Shown here: positions 25,627 through 33,401 of the stretch, in pieces | Numbering within the stretch: position 1 is the first letter of the stretch | How the letters are laid out: every line of letters starts with the position of its first letter | Notes under the pieces: generated by a model | What the model was told of the DNA's origin: nothing | What the model saw: only the letters and a program-made list of their open reading frames with translations | Databases searched by the model: none | Source of the DNA: Thermoplasmata archaeon | Lineage (GTDB): Archaea > Thermoplasmatota > Thermoplasmata > Lutacidiplasmatales > UBA184 | DNA length: 64,000 nucleotides | Direction: 5' to 3' | Assembly: GCA_021802125.1 (NCBI GenBank) | Contig: JAKAAX010000003.1 | Coordinates: 17,788 to 81,787 of the forward strand | Made by a program: the position numbers and the translations under genes

Positions 25627-25650
25627 CTGGCCAAACTCCCATTTGGCCAG
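25627..25650. repeat. 9-bp perfect inverted repeat
   Basis: CTGGCCAAA and TTTGGCCAG are separated by 6 nt. It lies between pepA and the small gene at 25702 and is followed by a G/T-rich run (GGGGGTTTTGTTG). It could be a transcript end for pepA or an operator for the next gene. Confidence 0.45.
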
Positions 25651-25701
25651 CCGTCGGCAGATTGAGGTAGGGGGTTTTGTTGCATCCCTCGAGGCAAGGC
25701 C

Positions 25702-26133
25702 ATGCGTCTGGAGAAGATCGGTAAGATCGAGCTCACCTACACCGACATCGACGTGGAGTTCCCCTTCAAGGAAGGGGGGCAGGTCTACGGGACCCTCACC
25801 GGGTCGCTCGAGGTGGGAGACCTTCGAGGGGCGTTGAACGCGACCAACCTTGCCCGACAGCGGCCGGACGACCAGTTCACCCCCGCCCTTCGCGGGATCC
25901 TCAAGACCCCGGAGGGCGAGTACGCCTACTTCACCATGGACGGGCTCTCAATCCTCGACGCGGCGGCGAAGCCGCCCCGGAGGATCGTGACCACCACCCT
26001 CACCCTGTGGTCCGTCGACCCGAGACTGAAGCCCTGGAACGATGTCCTGCTCCTGACCGAGATGGTCGGGGGAAAGACGGGAAAGAGCTGGGGCGTCCAC
26101 GGCTCGGTCTATCGCTGCATCCCGGAACTGTAG
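25702..26133 (+). CDS. Small soluble protein, possibly DUF3237-like
   Basis: The 143-residue protein is predicted all-beta with no membrane segment. Features are a VYGTLTGSLEVGDLRG region, GEYAYFTMDGLSI, and a terminal LTEMVGGKTGKSWGVHGSVYR. The alternation of short strands and the GEYAYFTMDG segment recall the small beta-barrel DUF3237 family, but I am not sure of this. It converges with the HerA-like gene with a 41-nt gap. Function unknown. Confidence 0.6.
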   Translation: MRLEKIGKIELTYTDIDVEFPFKEGGQVYGTLTGSLEVGDLRGALNATNLARQRPDDQFTPALRGILKTPEGEYAYFTMDGLSILDAAAKPPRRIVTTTLTLWSVDPRLKPWNDVLLLTEMVGGKTGKSWGVHGSVYRCIPEL

Positions 26134-26174
26134 GGTAGGCCGCACGCCTCGCCTGGCATCGAGGGGGCCCCGGC

Positions 26175-27644
26175 TCACGAGGCCGGGACCACCTTCACCG
26201 ACTCGCCGCCGTGGCGGCTGGCCCGGGGCCGCACCTCGCAGAAGAGGGGGGTCTGGAACCCGCCTCCCGTGACCAGGCACGTCCCGATGGGGAGCCCCTG
26301 GATGATCTCGGTCATCCCGTCGGTCAGCCCTTCGATGCTCTGGGCGATGGCGCGAACGTCCAGGGGATTGGTCACCTGCAGGATGAGCTGCGTTGCGCAC
26401 TGGGAGAGGACGCTCTTGTCCACGCGCGCCGGGCGCTGGCTCACGACGCACATGCCGAGCCCGAACTTCCTCCCCTCGCTGGCGATGGTCTTGAGGATCC
26501 TGGAGCAGAGGGCCTGGCCCTGCTGAGGGCAGAAGTTGTGGGCCTCCTCCAGGACCATGAAGAGGGGAGGGATCTTCCCCCGCTTCCGCTGCTCGAAGAA
26601 GCTCGTCGCGATCCGCGTCACGATGAGCTCCTGGACGTCGGGGGCGGACCCCCGCAGGTTGATGATCGTCATCTTGCCGGGGGAGACGAGCTCGGAGAGG
26701 CTCGTCCCCCGGGGGGCGAGCAGGTGGGTCTCGTCGACGTACTCGAGCCTCTCGGCGATGGCCTCCAGCAGCGGCGAGCGCTCCTCCCCGTGCCGGGCGG
26801 CCTGGATGAGGTCCCGGACCGTGTACTCCGGGTTGTCCACCGCCACCCGGTCCAGGAGCGCCTTCATCGGCGCGACGAACCCGCGGACGTTGGTGATCCC
26901 CATGAAAAGGAGCAGTTCCCGGGCGTCCAGGTGGCCCAGCGAGAAGGTGAGGGGCTTCGCCTCGGGGTTGAGGTTCGTGTCGGGGGAGAACTCCTGGACC
27001 TGGTCGCGGAACCCCTGGGCGTCGATGCCGAAGCGCGCGTGCTCGCGGGGGGCGTGCTCGGACCGGTAGCGGATCGAGCCGTACTCCCCGTGCGGGTCGA
27101 TGATGACGCAGGTGACCTTGTGCTTCAGGAACTCCTCGAGGAGGACCCCGACCAGGTAGCTCTTCCCGCCGCCGGTCTTGGAGAGCACGCTCACGTGCCG
27201 CTGGCAGAGGGCGTTGATGTCGAGCTCGACCTTCAGGTCGTGGTTCCTGAGGAGCCCCAGGTAGGCCGAGGAGCCCCCGTTGCTCTTGAGCCCCAGGACC
27301 TGGGCGATCAGGGGCTCGTCGGCCCGGTACACCGGCGAACCCGGACGGAACGGGATCTGGGGCACCCTCACGATGGGACCCTCGCGGTACCCGAGGATCA
27401 CCGAGCGTCCGAAGAAGGTCTCCTCGACCGGCACCGCGTCCCCGTGGGCCAGGCGGTTGGCCTTCTCGAGGTTGAGGTCGCTCCGGCGCTCGACGTCGTC
27501 CAGCTGGCAGAGGACCGCCCGCTTCGACTCGTCGACGACCGCCAGGTACTCGCCCCGTTCGAGGGGGCGCGCGAGCGTGAGACGGAAGGTCCCGAGACCG
27601 ACGTCGCCAAAGATCCGGCCGACCTCCTCGGCGGGCATCGCCAC
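26175..27644 (-). CDS. HerA-like hexameric ATPase (DUF87/HAS-barrel)
   Basis: The 489-residue protein has an N-terminal beta-barrel (about 1-130) of HAS type and a FtsK/HerA-like ATPase domain. Walker A SKTGGGKSY is at 155-163, followed by VIIDPHGEYGS. Walker B LFMVLEEAHNF is at about 364-374, then a sensor region with GMCVVSQRPARVDKSVLSQC and an arginine-finger-like NPLDVRAIAQS. HerA translocates on DNA ends with the nuclease NurA in archaeal recombination. No nurA, mre11 or rad50 lies nearby, so this could be an orphan HerA or a paralogue with another task. Confidence 0.85.
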   Translation of the reverse strand: MAMPAEEVGRIFGDVGLGTFRLTLARPLERGEYLAVVDESKRAVLCQLDDVERRSDLNLEKANRLAHGDAVPVEETFFGRSVILGYREGPIVRVPQIPFRPGSPVYRADEPLIAQVLGLKSNGGSSAYLGLLRNHDLKVELDINALCQRHVSVLSKTGGGKSYLVGVLLEEFLKHKVTCVIIDPHGEYGSIRYRSEHAPREHARFGIDAQGFRDQVQEFSPDTNLNPEAKPLTFSLGHLDARELLLFMGITNVRGFVAPMKALLDRVAVDNPEYTVRDLIQAARHGEERSPLLEAIAERLEYVDETHLLAPRGTSLSELVSPGKMTIINLRGSAPDVQELIVTRIATSFFEQRKRGKIPPLFMVLEEAHNFCPQQGQALCSRILKTIASEGRKFGLGMCVVSQRPARVDKSVLSQCATQLILQVTNPLDVRAIAQSIEGLTDGMTEIIQGLPIGTCLVTGGGFQTPLFCEVRPRASRHGGESVKVVPAS

Positions 27645-27795
27645 GGTCTCCTCACTCGCGGGGCGCGAAAAAGGGTTCCGCTTTCTCTCGAGCCAGGTCG
27701 CTCGAGGGGGCGGAGGGCCGGTGGAGCTTCCCGGTGACCCCTCCGCGGCCTCTTCGCGGCGAGGGGAGGCGGTCGCCTCCGCCCGTTGCGCTACG

Positions 27796-27804
27796 CCTTT
27801 ATAC
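27796..27804 (+). promoter_or_regulatory. TATA box of the coiled-coil protein gene
   Basis: CCTTTATAC stands out in the GC-rich divergent gap upstream of the gene at 27869 and would give a leader of about 40 nt. Confidence 0.5.
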
Positions 27805-27868
27805 TCTCGGTGTCAGGAGGCCCTGCGCTGTTTTCGTCTCGGCGCGAGCCTTGCCGGGCGCGGTGTGA

Positions 27869-28726
27869 ATGGCCGACGCGATCGAAGAACTCGAAAAGAA
27901 GAGGGCCGAGTGCAACACCCGTGCTGATGAGCACCGGGCGAAGCGTGACAGGCTGAACGCGGAGGCCCATCAGTGGGCCGACAAGCGAGCCGCGGTCGTT
28001 GACGAGCTCCGGGCCAAGAGCGCGGAGGCCCAGGACCACCGCCGGATGCGGGACCAGCTCAACGAGGGGGTCCGAGAGGCGAAGCGGGCCCGGGAAGAGG
28101 CGAACCGCAAGGCCGACATGATGGCCGAGAAGGTCTCCGAGCTGAAGCGCACGCACGCTCCTCGGACGAACGGGCCGCCGGTCTGGCGGATGCGGAAGGA
28201 GCTCAAGGAGCTCGAGTTCCGCCACATGACGAGCTCCCTCACGAAGGACGCCGAGCTCCGGCTCATCGCCGACATGCAGCGGCTCCAGAAGGAGATCAAG
28301 TCCCAGGACGACCAGCTCCGGAAGGACCCCGAGGTGGAGTCGGCCCTCAAGGAGGCCGAGCAGGCCCGGGAAGAGGCCGAGTCGTGCCACAAGGCCGTGG
28401 AGGACCTCGCGGTGAGGGCCCAGAAGGAGCACGAGTCGATGGTCCTTCTCTTCGAGGAGGTGGACCGCCTCCGTCGGGATGCCGACGAGGTGCACCAGAA
28501 GCTCGTCGAGGTCAAGACGGCCAGCGACGACGAGCACAAGGCCGCGATGGCGGCGATCGAGGAGGTGCGCGACCTCGAGAAGATGCTCTACGCTGCGAAG
28601 ACGAAGAGCGGGATCCCGGTGGCCCCTCTCGAGCCGCCGAAGGAGGAGGACCTCTTCGCGCGGTTCAGGAAGGGCGGGAAGATCTCCACCGAGGACATGC
28701 TCGCCCTCCAGAAGAGCGCGCGCTGA
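27869..28726 (+). CDS. Archaeal coiled-coil protein (COG1340-like)
   Basis: The 285-residue protein is almost entirely charged heptad-rich helix (residues 1 to about 245), e.g. IEELEKKRAECNTRADEHRA and later KEAEQAREEAESCHKAVEDL. It ends in a conserved-looking non-coiled tail, EEDLFARFRKGGKISTEDML. This matches the archaeal coiled-coil family often mislabelled phosphoserine phosphatase. No catalytic motifs are present. A structural or chromosome/RNA-associated role is possible but unproven. Confidence 0.78.
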   Translation: MADAIEELEKKRAECNTRADEHRAKRDRLNAEAHQWADKRAAVVDELRAKSAEAQDHRRMRDQLNEGVREAKRAREEANRKADMMAEKVSELKRTHAPRTNGPPVWRMRKELKELEFRHMTSSLTKDAELRLIADMQRLQKEIKSQDDQLRKDPEVESALKEAEQAREEAESCHKAVEDLAVRAQKEHESMVLLFEEVDRLRRDADEVHQKLVEVKTASDDEHKAAMAAIEEVRDLEKMLYAAKTKSGIPVAPLEPPKEEDLFARFRKGGKISTEDMLALQKSAR

Positions 28727-28763
28727 GCGCCCCTCTCGGCGGGCGCTCGGCCCCTGACCGGGA

Positions 28764-28772
28764 GTTTATATT
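28764..28772 (+). promoter_or_regulatory. TATA box of the V4R/roadblock operon
   Basis: GTTTATATT is a strong box A centred about 31 nt upstream of ATG 28799, so the transcript is almost leaderless. Confidence 0.6.
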
Positions 28773-28798
28773 CACGGGCAGGGTGGGCACGCCGTCCG

Positions 28799-29200
28799 AT
28801 GCGGTGGGTCAGGATCAGCCAGACCGAACTGGCGAAGATCAAGGACCTCTACGAGGGGGTCATGTCGCACGCCTGCCACGGCCTTTTCTTTCGGGAGGGG
28901 GCGGTCCTCGGGAGCGACCTTGCCGAGCAAGGGCTCAAGAACCGGGAGAGGTACTTCCCCACCGTCGCCGATATCCTTAAGGAGAGGGGATGGGTCGAGG
29001 ATATTCAGTTCTCGGAGAAGGCGGTTACCGTCCGGGGTAGTGTGGAGGTCGTACAAAGTGACATTCCGACATGCCACCGCCTCCGCGGTATCATCCGAGA
29101 GGTCTATGAGCGCCAGAAGGGCAATCGGGTGAATTGCACCGAAGAGCAGTGTGCAAGTCTGGGTAAGGACGCCTGTCAGTTTCGTATCGAGGAGATGTAA
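28799..29200 (+). CDS. Small V4R-like domain protein
   Basis: The 133-residue protein resembles the V4R (4-vinyl-reductase) domain, a small-molecule-binding fold found in sensory proteins. The C-terminal landmark EEQCASLGKDACQFRI (about 115-130) matches the V4R pattern of Cys-x(n)-G-x-x-x-C-x-F. Further cysteines (SHACHG near 22, PTCHR near 91) could bind metal or ligand. It is followed 18 nt later by a roadblock/LC7 gene. The second half has lower G+C and different codon choice (GTA, AGT, TGT, TTT) from neighbouring genes. Confidence 0.65.
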   Translation: MRWVRISQTELAKIKDLYEGVMSHACHGLFFREGAVLGSDLAEQGLKNRERYFPTVADILKERGWVEDIQFSEKAVTVRGSVEVVQSDIPTCHRLRGIIREVYERQKGNRVNCTEEQCASLGKDACQFRIEEM

Positions 29201-29209
29201 GGGAGGAAA
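29201..29209 (+). promoter_or_regulatory. Ribosome-binding site of the roadblock gene
   Basis: GGGAGGAAA is an unusually good Shine-Dalgarno for this window and lies directly after the V4R stop, supporting operon expression of an internal cistron. The two adjacent ATGs (29219, 29222) are both possible starts. Confidence 0.6.
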
Positions 29210-29218
29210 ACGAGAGAG

Positions 29219-29581
29219 ATGATGGCAGCGGCGGGAAATGTGGGCGCGGTCATCAAGGACCTGAAGGCCCGGATCGGAGCGGTAGCGAGCGCGCTCGTCT
29301 CTCGGGATGGGCTGGTACTGTACGCGGACGTGCCTGCGGGGGTCTACACCGAGACCTTCGCGATCATGTGCGCCACCATCCTCGGGGCGGCGGCGACCGC
29401 CAATACGGAGCTGAACCGCTCTCCACCGGAGCGGATCATCATCGAAGGAGCAGATTCCAAGACCGTCGTTGTCGGGAGCGGGAAGAAGGCGCTCCTGGTG
29501 GCCGTGGTCGACCAGAACCAGGACACGAAGCGTGTCCTGGACGAGGTCGTCAAGGTCGCCGAGATGGTCAAGACGAGCTAG
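29219..29581 (+). CDS. Roadblock/LC7 (MglB-like) protein
   Basis: The 120-residue protein has the roadblock/longin-like alpha/beta fold: IKDLKARIGAVASALVSRDGLVLYAD, a central helix IMCATILGAAATANTEL, and strand pairs RIIIEGADSKTVVVGSG and KALLVAVVD. Such proteins dimerise and regulate Ras-like GTPases or form part of sensory complexes. No GTPase gene is adjacent; the only companion is the upstream V4R gene. Together they look like a small signalling module. Confidence 0.85.
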   Translation: MMAAAGNVGAVIKDLKARIGAVASALVSRDGLVLYADVPAGVYTETFAIMCATILGAAATANTELNRSPPERIIIEGADSKTVVVGSGKKALLVAVVDQNQDTKRVLDEVVKVAEMVKTS

Positions 29582-29746
29582 ACCTCTCGGTCTTGCCCTC
29601 TGCCCCCGCGCGCTGGCCCTCGGGACCCGTTACTGGAGCGCGAGCGCTGCCCACCGCGCCGAGGCGTTAGAGGTCTCCTTCCTCACCCGTCACCTTCGGA
29701 TACCGTAGGTGGGCGGGAGACCGCCCTTCGAGCTCCGAGCCGGACC

Positions 29747-30646
29747 TCAGGCTCGGCGGGGCTTCTTCCCCCCCCTTGACGGGGCGGGGATCTCGACATT
29801 CTCGGGGGGGATCCTTCCCGGGGTCTGGCTCACGGTGACGAGGCGGGTGAAGTACCCCACGAGCGCCGCCGCGAGCCTCGCGTAGGCGAGGGGGGTCGCC
29901 TGGGTCCGGAGCATCCGGCGGTACTGGTAGTTGGCCCAGAGCTGGCCGTGCTTCTCGGTCAGCTGCTTCCTCCCGTAGCCGTTCCAGAAGGCCTGGAGGA
30001 GGAAGCGCGGCACGGTGTCCCGGGTCCGATGCAGGACGACCGCCCCCGGCAGGTAGCGGATGCTCGCTCCCGAGCGCACCGCCCGAAGGTTGAGGTCGAT
30101 GTCCTCCGCGGTGATGAACCTCCCGTCGAAGCCTCCCAGGCGGAGGAACATCTCGCGGCGGTAGGCGAGGTTGCAGGAGGGATAGGTCACGTCGACCCCG
30201 CTCTGAAGGAGCTCGACGCGCTCGAGCTGCTGGAACGCCCGGGGGCCCTCGACCACGGTCCGCCCGGCGAGGACGCACGCCGGGGCGAAGCCCTTCCTCA
30301 GTTCGGTGAGCCAGTTCGGGTCCGCCTTGCAGTCGCCGTCGATGAACGCGACCCATTCCCCCCGCGAGGCCTCCACGGCCACGTTGCGGCCCTTCCCGCG
30401 GTGTCCCCGCTGCTGGAACGCCCGGATCAGCGAAGGATAGCGGAGCGCGAACTCCTGGGCGATCTCCCAGGTACGATCATCCGAGAATGCGTCGACGACA
30501 ACGATCTCGAACGGAGGGGTCTGGACGAGCAGGCTGTCCAGAAGAGCGGCGAGATGCCGCTCCTCGTTGCGGACAGTGAGGGCGATGGAAACGAAGGGTG
30601 GCTCGTCCTTCCTATCTGCCTGCAAGCTCCATGACCACCACGTCAC
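29747..30646 (-). CDS. Family 2 glycosyltransferase
   Basis: The 299-residue protein has the GT-A fold of GT2: VSIALTVRNEERHL at the N-terminus, IVVVDAFSDDRT, then the metal/nucleotide motif AFIDGDCKAD and later RLGGFDGRFITAEDIDLNLR. A hydrophobic segment near 249-267 (ARLAAALVGYFTRLVTV) suggests membrane association. Substrates are likely polyprenyl-linked sugars for surface glycans. The start overlaps the PRC-barrel gene by 35 nt, which suggests co-transcription from its promoter. Confidence 0.87.
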   Translation of the reverse strand: MTWWSWSLQADRKDEPPFVSIALTVRNEERHLAALLDSLLVQTPPFEIVVVDAFSDDRTWEIAQEFALRYPSLIRAFQQRGHRGKGRNVAVEASRGEWVAFIDGDCKADPNWLTELRKGFAPACVLAGRTVVEGPRAFQQLERVELLQSGVDVTYPSCNLAYRREMFLRLGGFDGRFITAEDIDLNLRAVRSGASIRYLPGAVVLHRTRDTVPRFLLQAFWNGYGRKQLTEKHGQLWANYQYRRMLRTQATPLAYARLAAALVGYFTRLVTVSQTPGRIPPENVEIPAPSRGGKKPRRA

Positions 30647-30857
30647 GGACCGCCCGCATGCTCTTGAAGGGGAGGATAAGGCGGCCGTCGCCGTCCGTCT
30701 GGAACAGGCGGGCGTCGACCTCGTTGTGGGGCATCACGAGGACGTGATGGATGTTACCGGTGGAAGTGTCCATGACGAAGTTGTCGATGAACCCGAGGAT
30801 GTCGCCCTCGTTGGTCATCACCGTCTTGCCCCGGAGCTCTGAGAAGAACTTGCGCAT
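30612..30857 (-). CDS. PRC-barrel domain protein
   Basis: The 81-residue single-domain protein shows the PRC-barrel pattern: LRGKTVMTNEGDILGFIDNFVMDTSTG, then HHVLVMP, and LPFKSMRAVRDVVVM. Archaeal stand-alone PRC-barrels occur widely, and some have been linked to cell division (CdpB) through SepF interaction. It overlaps the downstream GT2 gene. A TATA-like box lies upstream at 30897-30905. Which role applies here cannot be told from sequence. Confidence 0.82.
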   Translation of the reverse strand: MRKFFSELRGKTVMTNEGDILGFIDNFVMDTSTGNIHHVLVMPHNEVDARLFQTDGDGRLILPFKSMRAVRDVVVMELAGR

Positions 30858-30896
30858 GAGTCTGGCCTCTCTCGAGGAAAGCCGAGCGGTCTGAGG

Positions 30897-30905
30897 CTAA
30901 TTAAG
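30897..30905 (-). promoter_or_regulatory. TATA-like box of the PRC-barrel/GT2 operon
   Basis: CTTAATTAG on the minus strand is centred 44 nt upstream of the PRC-barrel ATG, in an otherwise GC-rich 157-nt divergent gap. Confidence 0.45.
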
Positions 30906-31014
30906 CGTTTTCCTTCACTCGCATCTCGAGGGTGGAACACCCGTTCCTCGAGCGTGAGGGAGAGCCGGGCCCCAGGGGTCGGACAGTTCAAGGCAGAGTA
31001 CGCTTGCGGGGAGC

Positions 31015-31650
31015 GTGGCGAGCGACGTGATCCTGCGGGACCTCCGCAGCAAGGACCGAGAGGACCTCATCCGGGGCTACCTCGATCTCTACCGCGAGCG
31101 GGAAGCGGGGGAGCCGATCGGGATCCTCCTGTTCACGACGCCGCCGCTCTGGGAGGAGGAGCTCAAGTGGTTCGAGAGCGTCCAGAGGTCCGTCGCCAGC
31201 GGCGCGAAGATCGTCGTGGTGGCCGAGGTGGACGGTCATGCCGTGGGACTCTGCGAGGCGACGCGTCACGGCCCATCCTCTCCGGACCATGAGTCGGCCC
31301 ACGTGGCCGATCTCGGCATCCTCGTTCAGCGCGCCCACCGAGGGCACGGCGTCGGAGAGGCCCTCCTGCGCGAGGTCCTGGCCCGCTGCCGAGGGAAGTT
31401 CGAGATCGTCATCCTCTCCGTCTTCGCGGACAACGCTCGAGCGAAGCACCTCTATCGGAAGCTCGGCTTCCGCCCGTACGGTTCGCTCCCCGACGGGCTC
31501 AAGCGCGGGAAGAGCTACATCGACTCCGACCTGATGTACCTCGACCTTCGGAGCGCCACGCCCGAGGGCGCAACGAGAGGAAAATCCTCACGTAAGCTTA
31601 ATAGGGGGACCCCAAGTGCCTCGGCTCCCTCGCCGATCCATGGTGGCTGA
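31015..31650 (+). CDS. GNAT-family N-acetyltransferase
   Basis: The 211-residue protein has GNAT motif A: VADLGILVQRAHRGHGVGEALL (Q/RxxGxG/A type), followed by FADNARAKHLYRKLGFRPYG. It would transfer acetyl from acetyl-CoA to an amine; the substrate is unknown. The start used is GTG. The last 35 residues (rich in Ser, Arg, Pro) are not GNAT-like. Their codons contain the TATA box of the ribosomal operon, and the frame runs 11 nt into rpl18e, so the true stop may not reflect a conserved end. Confidence 0.82.
   Translation: MASDVILRDLRSKDREDLIRGYLDLYREREAGEPIGILLFTTPPLWEEELKWFESVQRSVASGAKIVVVAEVDGHAVGLCEATRHGPSSPDHESAHVADLGILVQRAHRGHGVGEALLREVLARCRGKFEIVILSVFADNARAKHLYRKLGFRPYGSLPDGLKRGKSYIDSDLMYLDLRSATPEGATRGKSSRKLNRGTPSASAPSPIHGG
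31596..31604 (+). promoter_or_regulatory. TATA box of the L18e-L13-S9-RpoN operon
   Basis: GCTTAATAG, centred about 40 nt upstream of ATG 31640, lies inside the 3' end of the GNAT gene. Transcription would begin near 31626. Confidence 0.55.
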
Positions 31651-32002
31651 GAACAAGAACAATCCGGAGCTGCGCAAGCTCATCCGGCGGCTCCATCGCC
31701 ACGGCCGCCAGGAGAGCGTGCCCCTCTGGATCGCAGCGGCAGAGCACTTGGACGGGTCGCGGCACTCTCGACGCCCGGTCAACGTCGGGCACTTGGAGCG
31801 CGTCGCCCATCCGAAAGAGATCCTGGTCGTCCCGACGAAGCTGCTCGCCGCGGGCAGGCTCCGCAAGCCTCTCACCGTCGCCGCTCTCGCCTACTCTCCC
31901 GGGGCCCGGGAGAAGGTCCTGGCCGCGGGCGGCACCGTCCTCTCTCTCGAGGAGATGCTCACGAAGCACGCGGATGCGAAGGGGGTGCGTCTCATTGCCT
32001 GA
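31640..32002 (+). CDS. rpl18e: Ribosomal protein L18e (eL18)
   Basis: The 120-residue large-subunit protein shows the L18e landmarks NPELRKLIRRLHRHG, VPLWIAAAEHL, RRPVNVGHLERVA and VVPTKLLAAGRL. It heads the conserved archaeal operon L18e-L13-S9-RpoN. The ATG at 31640 (MVAENKNNP) fits the promoter spacing and family N-terminus better than the upstream in-frame start at 31616. Its stop TGA overlaps the probable TTG start of rpl13. Confidence 0.93.
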   Translation: MVAENKNNPELRKLIRRLHRHGRQESVPLWIAAAEHLDGSRHSRRPVNVGHLERVAHPKEILVVPTKLLAAGRLRKPLTVAALAYSPGAREKVLAAGGTVLSLEEMLTKHADAKGVRLIA

Positions 32003-32756
32003 AAACTCGACCACCACCACGACCGCTTCCTCGACCCCGCCCGCCTCCTCGACGCCCAAGCCTGCGGGAACGACCTCGAAGCCCGCGCCCGCGGCGAAGC
32101 CCAAGCCCGCATCTCCCTCGACTCCAGCTTCCCCCTCCACATCGACCTCGACCCCGGCTCCGGCGAAGCCCGCCCCCGCCACGACGCCCGCGTCGAAGGG
32201 CACCGCTAAGCCCGCAGCCAAGCCCGCGGAGAAGAAGCCCGCGGCGAAGGTCGAGGCCAAGCCCGCCGAGAAGAAGAGCGCCCCCGCTCCCCGCAAGTGG
32301 GAGAAGAAGGCGCCCGCCCCCGCCGGTCCCCTACCGAAGGTCGTGGACGCGAGCGGTCTCGTGCTGGGCCGGGCCGCGAGCCTCATCGCGAAGCGTCTCC
32401 TCCAGGGCGAGCACATCGCCGTGGTCAACACCGAGCGTGCGGTGGTCCTGGGCGGCTACGCCAGCCTTCTCGAGGAGTACCGGCTCGCGGTCGCCCGAGG
32501 CTCCGTCCGGAAGGGCCCTCACTATCCTCGACGCCCCGACCGGATGTTCCGACGGACGGTCCGTGGCATGCTGCCCTTCCGTCACACGAAGGGGCACGAG
32601 GCCTGGGCCCGACTGATCACCTACGTGGGGATCCCCCCGGAGCTGGAGAAGCTCCCCCGGGAGACCCTGGAAGGCGCGCGCCCCCGCCCCTCCCTCCGCG
32701 CGCCCATGACGCTGGGAGAGATCTCGCGTCACGTGGGAGGTGTCGGTCCATGGTGA
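31995..32756 (+). CDS. rpl13: Ribosomal protein L13 (uL13) with a 114-residue Pro/Ala/Lys/Ser/Thr N-terminal extension
   Basis: From residue about 115 this is ordinary archaeal L13: KVVDASGLVLGRAASLIAKRLL, VVNTERAVVLGG, a FRRTVRGMLPFRHTKGHEA segment and a C-terminal VG. The preceding 114 residues are low complexity, made of TTTTTASS, STPKPAG and KPAEKKPA-type units resembling histone H1 tails. The frame is uninterrupted from L18e, and no other start with L13 spacing is evident, so the extension is probably translated. A TTG at 31995 overlapping the L18e stop is the likely start; ATG 31974 is also in frame. Confidence 0.9.
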   Translation: MPENSTTTTTASSTPPASSTPKPAGTTSKPAPAAKPKPASPSTPASPSTSTSTPAPAKPAPATTPASKGTAKPAAKPAEKKPAAKVEAKPAEKKSAPAPRKWEKKAPAPAGPLPKVVDASGLVLGRAASLIAKRLLQGEHIAVVNTERAVVLGGYASLLEEYRLAVARGSVRKGPHYPRRPDRMFRRTVRGMLPFRHTKGHEAWARLITYVGIPPELEKLPRETLEGARPRPSLRAPMTLGEISRHVGGVGPW

Positions 32757-33166
32757 AGAAGCTGCCCAATCCGATGGTCCAGACCAGCGGCAAGCGCAAG
32801 ACCTCCATCGCCCGGGCGGTGTTCAACCCCGGTCAAGGTCGCGTCTGGATCAACCAGAGGCCGCTCGAGCTCTGGGAGCCCGAGTTCGCACGCTGGAAGA
32901 TCCAGGAACCTCTCGTTCTGGCGGGCGACCGCGCCCTGGGCCTGGACGTCCAGGTGCTCGTCGAGGGTGGTGGCATCATGGGCCAGGCTTCTGCGGCCCG
33001 CACGGCGATCGCCCGTGGCCTGGTGGAGTACCTTAAGGACCCCGCCCTGGCGGAAATGTTCAAGCACCACGACCGCTCCCTGCTCGTGAACGACCCTCGC
33101 CGCAAGCTCCCGAAGCGTCCCCAGGGACGCGGTGCCCGGAAGCGCCGGCAGAAGTCGTACCGTTAG
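32750..33166 (+). CDS. rps9: Ribosomal protein S9 (uS9)
   Basis: The 138-residue small-subunit protein has the family signature TSGKRKTSIARAVF, RVWINQRPLELW, GGGIMGQASAARTAIARGLVEY and the basic C-terminus RGARKRRQKSYR, whose terminal Arg reaches the P-site tRNA. Its ATG lies inside the end of rpl13 (7-nt overlap), indicating translational coupling in the L18e-L13-S9-RpoN operon. Confidence 0.95.
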   Translation: MVKKLPNPMVQTSGKRKTSIARAVFNPGQGRVWINQRPLELWEPEFARWKIQEPLVLAGDRALGLDVQVLVEGGGIMGQASAARTAIARGLVEYLKDPALAEMFKHHDRSLLVNDPRRKLPKRPQGRGARKRRQKSYR

Positions 33167-33192
33167 GCCAGGGGCGAGCGACGGAGAACCTC

Positions 33193-33202
33193 AGGAGGAA
33201 GG
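33193..33202 (+). promoter_or_regulatory. Ribosome-binding site of rpoN
   Basis: AGGAGGAAGG precedes the first of three possible starts by 7 nt. This strong Shine-Dalgarno contrasts with the leaderless genes of the window and marks rpoN as an internal cistron. Confidence 0.65.
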
Positions 33203-33209
33203 AACGACC

Positions 33210-33401
33210 ATGATGATGCCCGTCCGATGCTTCACCTGCGGCAGCCTCGTCGGCCAGCACTGGGACTCCTACCGCGAGCGCACCGCGCGAGGCGAGAAGC
33301 CCCGGATCATCCTGGACGAGCTCGGCGTGAAGCGGTACTGCTGCCGCCGGATGCTCCTCTCCCACGTCGACCTTCTGGACGACGTAGGGCCCTACGGCTG
33401 A
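33210..33401 (+). CDS. rpoN: DNA-directed RNA polymerase subunit N (Rpb10 homologue)
   Basis: The 63-residue zinc-binding RNA polymerase subunit carries the diagnostic PVRCFTCGSLVGQHW and the paired cysteines in RYCCRRMLLSHVDL. Length is normal. In many euryarchaea the operon continues with rpoK, enolase and rps2. Here the co-directional genes stop after rpoN, and minus-strand genes follow. Confidence 0.95.
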   Translation: MMMPVRCFTCGSLVGQHWDSYRERTARGEKPRIILDELGVKRYCCRRMLLSHVDLLDDVGPYG

